From the NCBI RefSeq assembly GCF_000092925.1, contig NC_014217.1:1116001-1180000 (forward strand): a DNA stretch of 64,000 nucleotides, read 5' to 3'. This DNA is from Ancylobacter novellus DSM 506 (GTDB taxonomy: Bacteria > Pseudomonadota > Alphaproteobacteria > Rhizobiales > Xanthobacteraceae). Below are positions 19,966 to 28,167 of the stretch, one piece after another. Position 1 is the first letter of the stretch; each line of letters opens with the position of its first letter. A program made the translations under genes and the position numbers. Below the pieces are notes generated by a model. The model had not been told where the DNA came from and made no database searches. It worked only from the letters and a program-made list of their open reading frames with translations.

Positions 19966-19994
19966 AAAGCCCCGGCCTTGTGCCGGGGCTTTTT
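19966..19994 (+). terminator. Rho-independent terminator of the porin gene
   Basis: AAAGCCCCGGC-cttgt-GCCGGGGCTTTTT: a perfect GC-rich stem followed by a T-run, 25 bases after the porin stop. Confidence 0.9.
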
Positions 19995-20198
19995 GCTTTT
20001 GCAGCCTGCGCAACGAAGGCAGTGCCGCCCGACACCCAAGCGCTGCCGACGGCGGTAACCGCCGCACCTACGGCCGGCGCTTTCAGTGATCGCGGTTGGG
20101 AAGTTTCAGGTCCGAGGCGGGAGAATTTCGTCCGACCGCACTGCGGCTTACGCCAGCCTGCTCAAGCAGCGTCGCCGCCCGTCAGCTGAGCGATCGGC

Positions 20199-22070
20199 TT
20201 ACGACGCCATCGCCTCGTCGAGCGCGGCGGAGTGCTCAAGCCATTGCTCCTCCGCCTTCACCAGCGCCTCGGCGGCTTCGCCACGTTCGCGGGCGAGGCG
20301 CTGGGCCTCGGCGGGCTTGCGCACATAGAGCGTTTCGTCGGCAAGGCTGGCGTCGAGGGTCGCGAGCGTGCGCTCCAGCTTCGCCATCGCGCCCTCGATC
20401 TCCTTGATCTTCTTGCGCAGCGGCGCGGTCTCGGCCCGCCGGTCGGCGGCCTGCCGGCGCTCGTCCACACGCGACGCGCCCGCCTCCTTGCGCTGCGACG
20501 AGGCAGTACGCCCGACTACCAGCTTCTGGTACTCGTCGAGGTCGCCCTCATAGGGACGCACCGTGCCCTCCGCTACCAGCCAGAGCCGCTCGGCGCTGGC
20601 GTCGAGCAAAGAGCGGTCGTGGCTGATCAGGATCACCGCGCCGGGGAAGTCGTTGATCGCCTCCATCAACGCCTGGCGAGCGGCGATATCTAGATGATTA
20701 GTCGGCTCATCAAGTATGAGCAGATGCGGCCCATGGAAGGCGGCGAGGCCAAGCAGCAGCCGCGCCTTCTCGCCGCCGGAGAGCGCCGAGATGGTCGTGT
20801 TGGCCGTCGCGCCGGAAAAGCCCATCTCGGCCGCGCGGGACCTCACCTTGGCCTCGGGCGCGTCCGGCATCAGTCGGCGGACGTGATCATAGACCGTCTC
20901 GCCGGCGACGAGCTCGTCGAGCTGGTGCTGGGCGAGATAGGCGATCTCCAGCCCCGCCGCCCGCACCATGTTTCCACCGAGCGGATCGAGCCGGCCGGCG
21001 ATCAGCTTGGCGAAGGTCGACTTGCCGTTGCCGTTCGGGCCGAGCAGGGCGATGCGGTCGTCATGATCGATGCGCAGCGTGAGGCCGCGCAGCACCGGCT
21101 TGCCCGGCTCATAGCCGGCCGACGCGCTGTCGAGTGTGAGGATGGGCGGGGAGGGGATGCGCGCCGGGTGGCGGATCGAGATGGCCGCCGCCTGCTCGCC
21201 CACCGCCTCGGCGATGGGGGCGAGCCTGGCCAGCGCCTTGATCCGCGACTGCGCCTGCTTGGCCTTCGAGGCCTTGGCGCGGAAACGCTCGACGAAGGCT
21301 TCCATATGCTTGCGCTTGGCTTCCTGCTTCACCCTCGCCTTCTGGTCGAGCGCCTGCTTTTCCGCCCGCTGGCGCTCGAAGGAATCGTAGCCGCCGCGCC
21401 ATAGGGTGAGCTTGCCCTGGTCGAGATGCAGGATGAACTGCACGGATTGGTTCAGCAGCTCGCGGTCATGGCTGACGATCAGCACGGTGCGCGGATAGCG
21501 GGCGAGATAGTCCTGCAGCCACAGCGTGCCTTCGAGGTCGAGATAGTTGGTCGGCTCGTCGAGCAGCAGGAGGTCCGGCTCGGAGAAAAGGATCGCGGCA
21601 AGGGCGACGCGCATGCGCCAGCCGCCGGAGAATTCCGAGCAGGGCCGCTGCTGCGCATCCTCGTCGAAGCCGAGGCCGGCGAGGATGCGCGCGGCGCGGG
21701 CCGGGGCGGCATGGGCCTCGATGTCGACGAGGCGCAGCTCGATCTCGGCGATGCGCGCCGGGTCGGTGGCGCCCTCGCGCTCCTTCAGGAGGCGGGCGCG
21801 CTCCACATCGGCGGCAAGCACCACGTCGATCAGCTTCTCGGGACCGGCGGGCGCCTCCTGCGCCACCTGGCCGATGCGCGCTCCGGAGGGAATGCGGATG
21901 TCGCCGGTCTCGAGCGCGATGTCGCCGGTGATGGCGCGGAACAGCGTGGTCTTGCCGGTGCCGTTGCGCCCGACCAGGCCGACGCGCGCACCGTCCGGCA
22001 GGGCAGCGGAGGCATGGTCGATCAAAAGGCGCCCGGCGATGCGCAGCGAGATGTCTTCGAACACGATCAT
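20199..22070 (-). CDS. ABC-F family ATPase (Uup/YheS type)
   Basis: A 623-residue soluble protein with two ABC domains in one chain and no membrane segments, as in ABC-F translation factors that act on the ribosome. Walker A motifs are GRNGTGKTT and GPNGNGKST, the signature motifs are FSGGWRMR and LSGGEKAR, and each half has LLLDEPTNYLD or LILDEPTNHLD. The charged linker between the halves and a C-terminal coiled-coil are visible. The start at MIVFEDISLRIAG is the first that fits the domain; the frame stays open upstream only by chance. Confidence 0.92.
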   Translation of the reverse strand: MIVFEDISLRIAGRLLIDHASAALPDGARVGLVGRNGTGKTTLFRAITGDIALETGDIRIPSGARIGQVAQEAPAGPEKLIDVVLAADVERARLLKEREGATDPARIAEIELRLVDIEAHAAPARAARILAGLGFDEDAQQRPCSEFSGGWRMRVALAAILFSEPDLLLLDEPTNYLDLEGTLWLQDYLARYPRTVLIVSHDRELLNQSVQFILHLDQGKLTLWRGGYDSFERQRAEKQALDQKARVKQEAKRKHMEAFVERFRAKASKAKQAQSRIKALARLAPIAEAVGEQAAAISIRHPARIPSPPILTLDSASAGYEPGKPVLRGLTLRIDHDDRIALLGPNGNGKSTFAKLIAGRLDPLGGNMVRAAGLEIAYLAQHQLDELVAGETVYDHVRRLMPDAPEAKVRSRAAEMGFSGATANTTISALSGGEKARLLLGLAAFHGPHLLILDEPTNHLDIAARQALMEAINDFPGAVILISHDRSLLDASAERLWLVAEGTVRPYEGDLDEYQKLVVGRTASSQRKEAGASRVDERRQAADRRAETAPLRKKIKEIEGAMAKLERTLATLDASLADETLYVRKPAEAQRLARERGEAAEALVKAEEQWLEHSAALDEAMAS

Positions 22071-22194
22071 GGGCGTCTTGTGCCGCGTGGCCGGGCGGCC
22101 CGCAAGGGCTTGCGGACAAGCGCGGCAGGCACGGTCTATGCTTGCCGCCTGCCGTAGCGGAAATCCGTTTATCCGATCAGGGAGGGTTCGACCG

Positions 22195-23013
22195 ATGTGC
22201 ATTCCCGGATGCCAGGAAGTCGTGGCGCGGCGGCTGTCGCGCCGGGGTGTGTTCAAGGGCGTTGCGGGCATGGCGACGCTCGCCGGCTTCTCGGCCCTAC
22301 CGGCCGGCGGCGCCTTCGCCGCGCCGGTGAGCTTCTCGAAGGTGGTCGACCTCACCCATGTGCTCGACCCGTCCTTCCCGACCTATTTCGGCAAGCCGCA
22401 GCTGGAGATCCGCCAGCTGTTCAGCTTCGACAAGGACGGCTTCAACCTCAACGAATGGGTGGTGAACGAGCACACCGGCACGCATCTCGACACGCCGTTC
22501 CACTTCTCCAAGGACGGGCCGAGCGCCGACGCGCTGCCCATCGAGACGCTTGTGGTGCCGCTGGCGGTGATCGACATAAGGGAGAAGGCTGGCGCCGACC
22601 CGGACTACCGGATCACGGCGGGCGACATTACAGCTTGGGAGGCTGCCAACGGCCCGCTGCCGGCGGGCGCCGCGGTGGCGCTCAATTCCGGCTGGGAAGC
22701 GCATCTCGGCACCGACAGGTTCCGCAATGCGGATGCCAACGGCACCCTGCATTTCCCCGGCTTCCACGTCGACGTTGCGCCGGTTCTGGCGCAGAAGGGC
22801 GTCGCCGGCGTGGTGGTCGACACGCTCTCGCTCGACTATGGCGCCTCGAAGGATTTCGCCTTCCATTACAAATGGCTGGGTTCGGGTCATTGGGGCGTCG
22901 AGGCCGCCGCCAACCTTTCCGCTCTGCCGGCGAAGGGCGCGACGCTGGTGGTCGGCGGGCCGAAGATCAAGGGCGCCAGCGGCGGCCTGAGCCGGGTGCT
23001 GGCACTGGTGTGA
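22195..23013 (+). CDS. cyclase-family hydrolase with Tat signal
   Basis: A 272-residue member of the cyclase/kynurenine formamidase-like family (PF04199). The metal-binding motif is HTGTHLDTPFHF at about residues 100-111. The N-terminus carries a twin-arginine motif SRRGVFK (residues 15-21), a hydrophobic stretch, and a likely cleavage site after AFA near residue 42, so it should be exported folded. It has no operon partner, being divergent from the ABC-F gene and convergent with the DinB gene. The substrate is unknown. Confidence 0.85.
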   Translation: MCIPGCQEVVARRLSRRGVFKGVAGMATLAGFSALPAGGAFAAPVSFSKVVDLTHVLDPSFPTYFGKPQLEIRQLFSFDKDGFNLNEWVVNEHTGTHLDTPFHFSKDGPSADALPIETLVVPLAVIDIREKAGADPDYRITAGDITAWEAANGPLPAGAAVALNSGWEAHLGTDRFRNADANGTLHFPGFHVDVAPVLAQKGVAGVVVDTLSLDYGASKDFAFHYKWLGSGHWGVEAAANLSALPAKGATLVVGGPKIKGASGGLSRVLALV

Positions 23014-23022
23014 GCGCCGGCC

Positions 23023-23562
23023 TCACGCCGCCTCCGGCGAGGCGAGGCCGACCTCGCGCTGATAGAGCAGCAGGTCGAGCGAGGGCGTGGCCTCGTTGCC
23101 GAGGAAGCTGCTGATCAGCCCGTGCACCTGCCCGCGATGGTGGGTCTGGTGGTTGAAGAAATGATCCAGCACCGTCGCCAGCGGATGGACGAAGCGCTTC
23201 CCGGCCGTGTTGCCGTAGCGCAGCCCGGCGAGAAGATCCGTTTCCGTGAGGCCGTCGATATACCGCACGATGCGTGCGTCCTCGGCCTCGCGTGCCCTGG
23301 CGAGCTCGGGCCGTGCCTCGAACAGGATGACGTCGAGCCGCGGATAGGTCTCGCCCTCGCCGGTGAAGCGGCGCAGCCAGATGCGGTCGGCGACCAGGAG
23401 ATGGTTCAGCGTGCCGTGGACCGAGGCGAAGAAGGCGCCGCGGTCGGCACGGAACTGCTCGTCGCTGAGCTCTGCTGCCGCCGCATAGAGCCGGCGATTG
23501 GCCCAGGCATTGTAGGCGGCGAAGTCGCGATAGCGGCGCAGGAAGAGGGGATCGGAGGCCAT
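23023..23562 (-). CDS. DinB family metal-binding protein
   Basis: A 179-residue DinB/YfiT four-helix protein. The three-His metal site is visible as His54 in LNHLLVADRIW, His138 in FFNHQT and His142 in HHRGQVHG. Family members include thiol S-transferases and stress-induced proteins, and the role of this one is unknown. It converges on the Tat-exported cyclase gene with nine bases between the stops. Confidence 0.9.
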   Translation of the reverse strand: MASDPLFLRRYRDFAAYNAWANRRLYAAAAELSDEQFRADRGAFFASVHGTLNHLLVADRIWLRRFTGEGETYPRLDVILFEARPELARAREAEDARIVRYIDGLTETDLLAGLRYGNTAGKRFVHPLATVLDHFFNHQTHHRGQVHGLISSFLGNEATPSLDLLLYQREVGLASPEAA

Positions 23563-23771
23563 GGCTTTCGGTCCGGCGGGGCGCTGACGGCACCATCCTG
23601 CGTCGCGCCGGCGCCGCTTGCCAATTCCATGTGGTGATGGTCGCCATCAGCCCCGCTGGCATCCGGGGCCGATCACGGAGTCTTGACCCGAATCGTTCCG
23701 AGGAATCTGTTCGCCACGGGGGTACCGCAGCGCCGATGGTCAGTTCGGCGTCTGCAACGAGGAACAGGCAC

Positions 23772-24464
23772 ATGAAGAAATATGTCGCTGAGTTCATCGG
23801 CACCGCTGTCCTGGTGCTTTTCGGATGCGGATCGGTCGTGGTGACCGGCTTCGCCGAAGCTTCGCCGGTGTGGTTCCTGGCGGTCGCCTTCGCCTTCGGC
23901 CTCTCGGTCACGGCCATGGCCTACGGCATCGGACCGATTTCCGGCTGCCACATCAATCCGGCGGTCAGCGTCGGCGTCTGGGCCGCGGGACGTCTCTCGC
24001 CCGGCGACCTCATCGGCTACATCGTGGCGCAGGTGCTCGGGGGCATCGGCGGCGCGGCGCTGCTCTACCTCATCATGTCCGGCAAGATCGGCGGCTTTGA
24101 CATCGCGACCGCCGGTCTCGGACAGAACGGCTGGGGCGAGGGCTATGGCCGCAACTTCGGCATCTCGACCGCGATCATCGCCGAGCTGGTCGGCACCTTC
24201 GTGTTCCTGGTGGTCATCCTCGGCGCGACCAGCAAGGCCGGCACCACGCCGGTGGCGGGCCTCGCCATCGGCCTCACTCTGGTGCTGATCCACATCGTGT
24301 TCATCCCGGCGACCGGCGTGTCGGTCAACCCGGCGCGCAGCATCGGTCCGGCGCTGTTCGTGGGCGGCCGGGCCATGGAGCAGCTCTGGCTGTTCGTGGT
24401 GATCCCGCCGATCGGCGCACTGATCGCCGGTCTCCTGTTCAAGGCCAAGGTGCTCGAGGACTGA
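23772..24464 (+). CDS. aqpZ: aquaporin Z
   Basis: A 230-residue six-pass water channel. Both pore motifs are present: HINPAVSVG and SVNPARSIG. Phe and His positions near the selectivity filter and the lack of the longer glycerol-facilitator loops favour a water channel over GlpF. The ATG at 23772 gives MKKYVAEFIGTAVLVLFGCG, the normal AqpZ N-terminus. It stands alone, with a strong terminator after it. Confidence 0.94.
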   Translation: MKKYVAEFIGTAVLVLFGCGSVVVTGFAEASPVWFLAVAFAFGLSVTAMAYGIGPISGCHINPAVSVGVWAAGRLSPGDLIGYIVAQVLGGIGGAALLYLIMSGKIGGFDIATAGLGQNGWGEGYGRNFGISTAIIAELVGTFVFLVVILGATSKAGTTPVAGLAIGLTLVLIHIVFIPATGVSVNPARSIGPALFVGGRAMEQLWLFVVIPPIGALIAGLLFKAKVLED

Positions 24465-24491
24465 CCGCGGCAAAAGCAACCGCGACGCAAT

Positions 24492-24527
24492 AAACCCCGG
24501 TCCTGCGAGGAACAGGACCGGGGTTTT
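24492..24527 (+). terminator. Rho-independent terminator of aqpZ
   Basis: AAACCCCGGTCCTG and CAGGACCGGGGTTT form a 14-pair stem around a seven-base loop, followed by more T, starting 27 bases after the aqpZ stop. Confidence 0.92.
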
Positions 24528-24661
24528 TCGAGTGCCGTCCGGGTCGGCGGAAACGGCCGGCGCTCGGCAATCCGTTGCCGGATGCGCCCATCATGCCCGC
24601 GCCGGCGCAACGGCGGCTGAACGCGCCGTTGGCTACTGTTCATCTGGGAAGGGTAGGGCCC

Positions 24662-24701
24662 AAAAAGGTGCCCCGGCTCCCTGGGGGAGGAGCCGGGGCT
24701 T
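24662..24701 (-). terminator. terminator for the small gene at 24767-24985
   Basis: GCCCCGGCTCC and GGAGCCGGGGC pair across an eight-base loop. Read on the minus strand, the stem is followed by a CACC and then a run of five T. It lies about 65 bases beyond the stop of the small minus-strand gene. On the plus strand only a short T tract follows. Confidence 0.65.
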
Positions 24702-24766
24702 TATTGGCTCGCGTGGGGCTTGGGGGAGTGGGGATGCCGCGAGCCGAGCCGTGAAACCTTGAAACG

Positions 24767-24985
24767 TCAGTAGCAGACCGCGCGTTCGACCTGGACCATA
24801 CGGCCCGCGTCGCTCATCCAGCGGCTCTGCGTGACGCAATCGCCGGCGACGGGTTCGGCCGGAATCTCGACCGTGGCGACCGGCACCTGACGCTTGAAAT
24901 ATCCCGTGGCGGATGCCGCGCCGATAAACAGGACCGCAAAGCCCATGGCGGCAGCAACAGCGCTGATGACAACGGTCTTGAACAT
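24767..24985 (-). CDS. small membrane-anchored or exported hypothetical protein
   Basis: A 72-residue product with one N-terminal hydrophobic segment (VVISAVAAAMGFAVLFIGAA) followed by a short tail with two cysteines spaced C-x21-C and the motif GRMVQVERAVCY. The start at 24985 is preferred over 24997 because GAGG sits just upstream of it. The tail resembles that of the neighbouring gene at 25236-25451, so the two are probably paralogues. Function is unknown, and the mature part probably lies outside the cytoplasm with a possible disulfide. Confidence 0.65.
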   Translation of the reverse strand: MFKTVVISAVAAAMGFAVLFIGAASATGYFKRQVPVATVEIPAEPVAGDCVTQSRWMSDAGRMVQVERAVCY

Positions 24986-25235
24986 GCGCGACCTCATCCA
25001 CCACCCGGTGGAGGGCCACCGGCGTTCTAAACCTTCATCAATCCACTCTCGACTGCAGAACGGGACACAGGGGCCTCATGCTCGCCTGTGCTGCCGCTAT
25101 TCGTGGCCTGCACAGCGGAACGAAACAATACGCGTTCGTTCATACGTGTTTGCCTCAACCCGATCCGTTAACGTGTCCTTAACGTGCGCATCGCCGGTAA
25201 AGTTCCAAGACCCATTCATGAAGTCGTGATCGACT

Positions 25236-25451
25236 TTATTCGGCGAATACGCAGCGGCGCTCGCGCACCATGCGCGGAGTGCCGTCGGTGAAGACCGCGC
25301 GGCGCTCCATGAAGCAGGTCTGGTAGCCTTGTGGACGCGCCGGCCCGTAAAGGGTGCCGGTGGTCGCGTCGGCCACGGTCAGGAACGGCAGGGCGGCGAA
25401 GCCGACCAGAACCGCTGCAACGCCCAATACGGCGATGACGACCTTCTTCAT
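25236..25451 (-). CDS. small membrane-anchored or exported hypothetical protein (paralogue)
   Basis: A 71-residue product starting MKKVVIAVLGVAAVLVGF, a single hydrophobic segment or signal peptide, then a tail with two cysteines and the motif PRMVRERRCVF. It aligns with the tail of the product of 24767-24985 (Cys, then an Asp/Gly turn, then RMV-x-ER and a final Cys). Upstream of ndk and divergent from it. Function is unknown. Confidence 0.65.
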   Translation of the reverse strand: MKKVVIAVLGVAAVLVGFAALPFLTVADATTGTLYGPARPQGYQTCFMERRAVFTDGTPRMVRERRCVFAE

Positions 25452-25606
25452 CTTTGTATTCCGCTGCTGCGACCCGACCGACCACTTGGTCCGTTAAGCA
25501 AATGGTCCTGAAACGGTTCCTCCGCAATGGAGGTCCTTGCCTACCCGCACGGCCTTGTGATTGGGGGCGCAGGCAGGGGCGGGAAAGCGCCGCGCCAAGG
25601 CTCATC

Positions 25607-25635
25607 TTGTCGGGATCGGGAGGCGCCGCTATAAG
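25607..25635 (+). promoter_or_regulatory. candidate promoter of ndk
   Basis: TTGTCG (25607-25612) and TATAAG (25630-25635) are exactly 17 bases apart, about 43 bases before the ndk start codon. Confidence 0.55.
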
Positions 25636-25677
25636 CCCGGGCGAACCCACGCCCCCAATGCTTTCAGGAAAAGAACC

Positions 25678-26100
25678 ATGGCGCTCGAGCGCACCTTTTC
25701 GATCCTCAAGCCCGACGCGACCAAGCGCAATCTCACGGGCGCCATCAACGCCTATATCGAGAAGGCGGGCCTGCGCATCGTCGCGCAGAAGCGCATGCTT
25801 CTGACCCGCGGCCAGGCCGAGACCTTCTACGCGGTGCACAAGGAGCGCCCCTTCTTCGGCGAGCTCGTCGACTTCATGATCTCCGGCCCCATCGTGGTGC
25901 AGGTGCTGGAAGGCGAGAACGCGGTCGCCAAGTATCGCGAAGTGATGGGCGCGACCAACCCGGCCAACGCGGCCGAGGGTACCATCCGCAAGGATTTCGC
26001 CCTCTCGGTCGGCGAGAATTCGGCGCATGGCTCGGACAGCGCCGAGAATGCCCAGATCGAGATCGCCCAGTTCTTCTCGGGCAACGAGATCGTCGGCTGA
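25678..26100 (+). CDS. ndk: nucleoside diphosphate kinase
   Basis: Transfers the gamma phosphate between nucleoside tri- and diphosphates through a phospho-His. The 140-residue product has the active-site His117 in ENSAHGSDS and the typical N-terminus [18 protein letters not shown]. Length is normal. It is a single-gene unit between its own promoter and a strong terminator. Confidence 0.98.
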   Translation: MALERTFSILKPDATKRNLTGAINAYIEKAGLRIVAQKRMLLTRGQAETFYAVHKERPFFGELVDFMISGPIVVQVLEGENAVAKYREVMGATNPANAAEGTIRKDFALSVGENSAHGSDSAENAQIEIAQFFSGNEIVG

Positions 26101-26136
26101 GGCGCCCAGTCTTCATTTGCGCCTTCCGCTGAGTTC

Positions 26137-26170
26137 ATGCCCCGCCGGATACCTCCGGCGGGGCATTTTC
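26137..26170 (+). terminator. Rho-independent terminator of ndk
   Basis: ATGCCCCGCCGGA-tacc-TCCGGCGGGGCAT, a perfect 13-pair stem followed by a short T-run, 37 bases after the ndk stop. Confidence 0.9.
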
Positions 26171-26477
26171 ATTGCAGGGCAGCGTCGGTACTGTGCGGCT
26201 GCAGCATGGCAAAAGCAGGAAAATCGGACGCTTTGGCTCCGAACCCCTTGGCCACCTCATAGATTATTATGTATGTTGCGCAGATTGGCGCTGCGGGGGT
26301 CCGGCCACGGAGAAGTGGCCCGCAGCGGGGATTGCCTTTATGGCGCGCCAAGAGCGCCCGGGAGTGGGCCCGCCGGAGCCACCTCCTCTTGCCTCACCGT
26401 AGCACGGCGCGCCAACGCCGATTGAAACACATTTCAGTCTCGTCCGGAGAAGGGCGGGAGGTGAGGGAACGAGGACG
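26171..26477. other. intergenic leader before the first TerC gene
   Basis: No convincing gene lies in these 307 bases. An AT-rich patch at 26260-26280 probably holds the promoter of the TerC gene. TerC genes in many bacteria are preceded by a Mn-sensing yybP-ykoY riboswitch; I could not recognise its conserved core here by eye. Confidence 0.4.
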
Positions 26478-27176
26478 ATGAACTATCTTGAGCCGCTTTT
26501 CTGGCTGGCACTCCTGAAAATCATCTGGATCAACGTGCTGTTGTCGGGCGACAACGCCGTGGTCATCGCCATGGCCTGCCGGTCGCTTCCCGACCGCATG
26601 CGCCGTACCGGCATGATCCTCGGCGCCGCCGTCGCCGTCGGCATGCGCGTGGTGTTCACCGCCATCATCGCCGTGCTGCTCGGCCTGCCCTGGCTGCGCA
26701 TCGTCGGCTCGCTGGCGCTGCTCTACATCGCGGTCGACCTGGTGCTGCCGGAAGAGGGCGAGGAGGGCGGCGTCGCCGCGCATGACAGCCTGTGGCGCGC
26801 GGTGGGCACCATTGCGGTCGCCGACCTGGTGATGAGCCTCGACAACGTCGTCGCCATCGCCGCGGTGGCGGACGGCAACTGGACGCTGATCGTGATCGGC
26901 CTCGTCATCTCGATCCCGATGATCATCGCCGGCGCGGCGCTGATCATGAGCCTGCTCTCGCGCTTCCCCGTCCTGGTCTGGGCCGGTGCGGCGTTGCTCG
27001 GCTGGGTCGCCGGCGAGATGTTCGTCTCCGATATCAAGGTGCTGGAGTATTTTGGCGAGACCGTCGTGCATCACTTCGAGTACGTCGCTGCGGCGCTCGG
27101 TGCGGTGCTGGTCGTGGGCATCGGCTGGACCCTGGGCCGGCTGCGCCGCACCGCGCATTCCGCGGAGACGCACTGA
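26478..27176 (+). CDS. TerC family integral membrane protein (YjbE type), first of two
   Basis: A 232-residue multi-pass membrane protein of the TerC family. Both family signature motifs with membrane-embedded Asp-Asn are present: LLSGDNAVVIAMACRSL in the first segment and MSLDNVVAIAA in the middle. Members are linked to metal (often manganese) export; the substrate here is inferred only from the family. The next gene is a tandem paralogue. It has its own hairpin after the stop. Confidence 0.9.
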   Translation: MNYLEPLFWLALLKIIWINVLLSGDNAVVIAMACRSLPDRMRRTGMILGAAVAVGMRVVFTAIIAVLLGLPWLRIVGSLALLYIAVDLVLPEEGEEGGVAAHDSLWRAVGTIAVADLVMSLDNVVAIAAVADGNWTLIVIGLVISIPMIIAGAALIMSLLSRFPVLVWAGAALLGWVAGEMFVSDIKVLEYFGETVVHHFEYVAAALGAVLVVGIGWTLGRLRRTAHSAETH

Positions 27177-27206
27177 CAGCCTGGCCGGACGTTCCCTTCC
27201 GCCGGC

Positions 27207-27240
27207 GCGCCCGCGACGTCACACGTCGCGGGCGCTGTCG
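27207..27240 (+). terminator. hairpin between the TerC paralogues
   Basis: GCGCCCGCGACGT-cac-ACGTCGCGGGCGC, a perfect 13-pair stem, 30 bases after the first TerC stop. It is followed only by a weak T-rich stretch, so termination may be partial. Confidence 0.6.
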
Positions 27241-27354
27241 GTTTAGGCGCTCAAAACTGGCGTACTTAATAAGGTATGCCAGAGAAAGGGCCGCCTTAAG
27301 GGCTGGAACTTCCTGCGCCACGGACTAACATTTTTGACGAGCTGAGAGGAAACG

Positions 27355-28098
27355 ATGGATTTCACGAGCCCTGTCTTCTGGGTCGCATTGCTCCAGATCA
27401 TCTGGATCGACCTGCTGCTCTCCGGCGACAACGCGGTCGTCATCGCGCTTGCCTGCCGCTCGCTGCCGGAGAAGCAGCGCAAATGGGGCATCCTGCTGGG
27501 CGCCGGCGCGGCCGTCGGCCTGCGCATCCTGTTCGCCCTGGCAGTCTCCTTCCTGCTCGGCGTGCCCTTCCTCAAGGTCGTCGGCGCGCTGCTGCTGTTC
27601 TGGATCGCCATCAAGCTGGTGCTCGACGAGGGCGGCGAGGGTCATCACGTTGAGAGCGCGGACAGCCTCTGGAAGGCCGTGCGCACTATCGCCATCGCCG
27701 ATGCCGTGATGAGCCTCGACAACGTGGTCGCCATCGCCGCCGCGGCGCGCGGCCATGCCGAGCTGTTCATCTTCGGCCTGCTGCTCACCATCCCGCTGAT
27801 CATCTTCGGCTCGCAACTGATCCTGAAGCTGATCTCGCGCTTCCCGATCCTGGTCTGGTTCGGCGCGGCGCTGCTCGGCTGGATCGCCGGCGAGATGCTG
27901 GTGAGCGACAAGGTGGCGCTGGAGACCATGCAGGGCTTCTCCTCCGATCTGGTCGAGCGGATCGACGATCCGGAAGACCCGGTCGGCCTGAAGCCGTCCG
28001 CGCTGCCGCACTACCTTGCGGCGGTGATCGGCGCGACCTTCGTGGTTGCCTTCGGCTGGATCGTGAAGAGCCGCCGCACGGAAGCCCCGGCCCACTGA
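27355..28098 (+). CDS. TerC family integral membrane protein, second of two
   Basis: A 247-residue multi-pass membrane protein closely related to the preceding one: LLSGDNAVVIALACRSLP and MSLDNVVAIAA align directly with the same motifs there. It differs by a longer hydrophilic loop near residues 190-215 (VERIDDPEDPVGL) before the last membrane segment. A separate leader of about 115 bases suggests it can be expressed independently. Probably a metal exporter by family. Confidence 0.9.
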   Translation: MDFTSPVFWVALLQIIWIDLLLSGDNAVVIALACRSLPEKQRKWGILLGAGAAVGLRILFALAVSFLLGVPFLKVVGALLLFWIAIKLVLDEGGEGHHVESADSLWKAVRTIAIADAVMSLDNVVAIAAAARGHAELFIFGLLLTIPLIIFGSQLILKLISRFPILVWFGAALLGWIAGEMLVSDKVALETMQGFSSDLVERIDDPEDPVGLKPSALPHYLAAVIGATFVVAFGWIVKSRRTEAPAH

Positions 28099-28132
28099 GG
28101 CCGACCTTCCCGCTGCGGGTGTAAAACGAATG

Positions 28133-28166
28133 AGCGCTCCGCTACGATGCTGGCGGAGCGCTTTTT
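28133..28166 (+). terminator. terminator of the second TerC gene, overlapping the next start region
   Basis: AGCGCTCCGC and GCGGAGCGCT form a perfect ten-pair stem with a ten-base loop, followed by a run of T ending at 28166. The ATG of the molybdopterin enzyme gene lies at 28168, so this element doubles as the leader of that gene. Confidence 0.8.
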
Positions 28167-28167
28167 C

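Noticed and set aside
19980..20189. 69-codon frame after the porin
   Set aside because: It starts inside the porin terminator and has no ribosome binding site or conserved feature.
26169..26351. 60-codon minus-strand frame before the first TerC gene
   Set aside because: No ribosome binding site, no recognisable domain, and low-quality composition.
26171..26477. Manganese riboswitch upstream of TerC
   Set aside because: Expected from family knowledge, but the conserved core could not be seen by eye, so it is not claimed.
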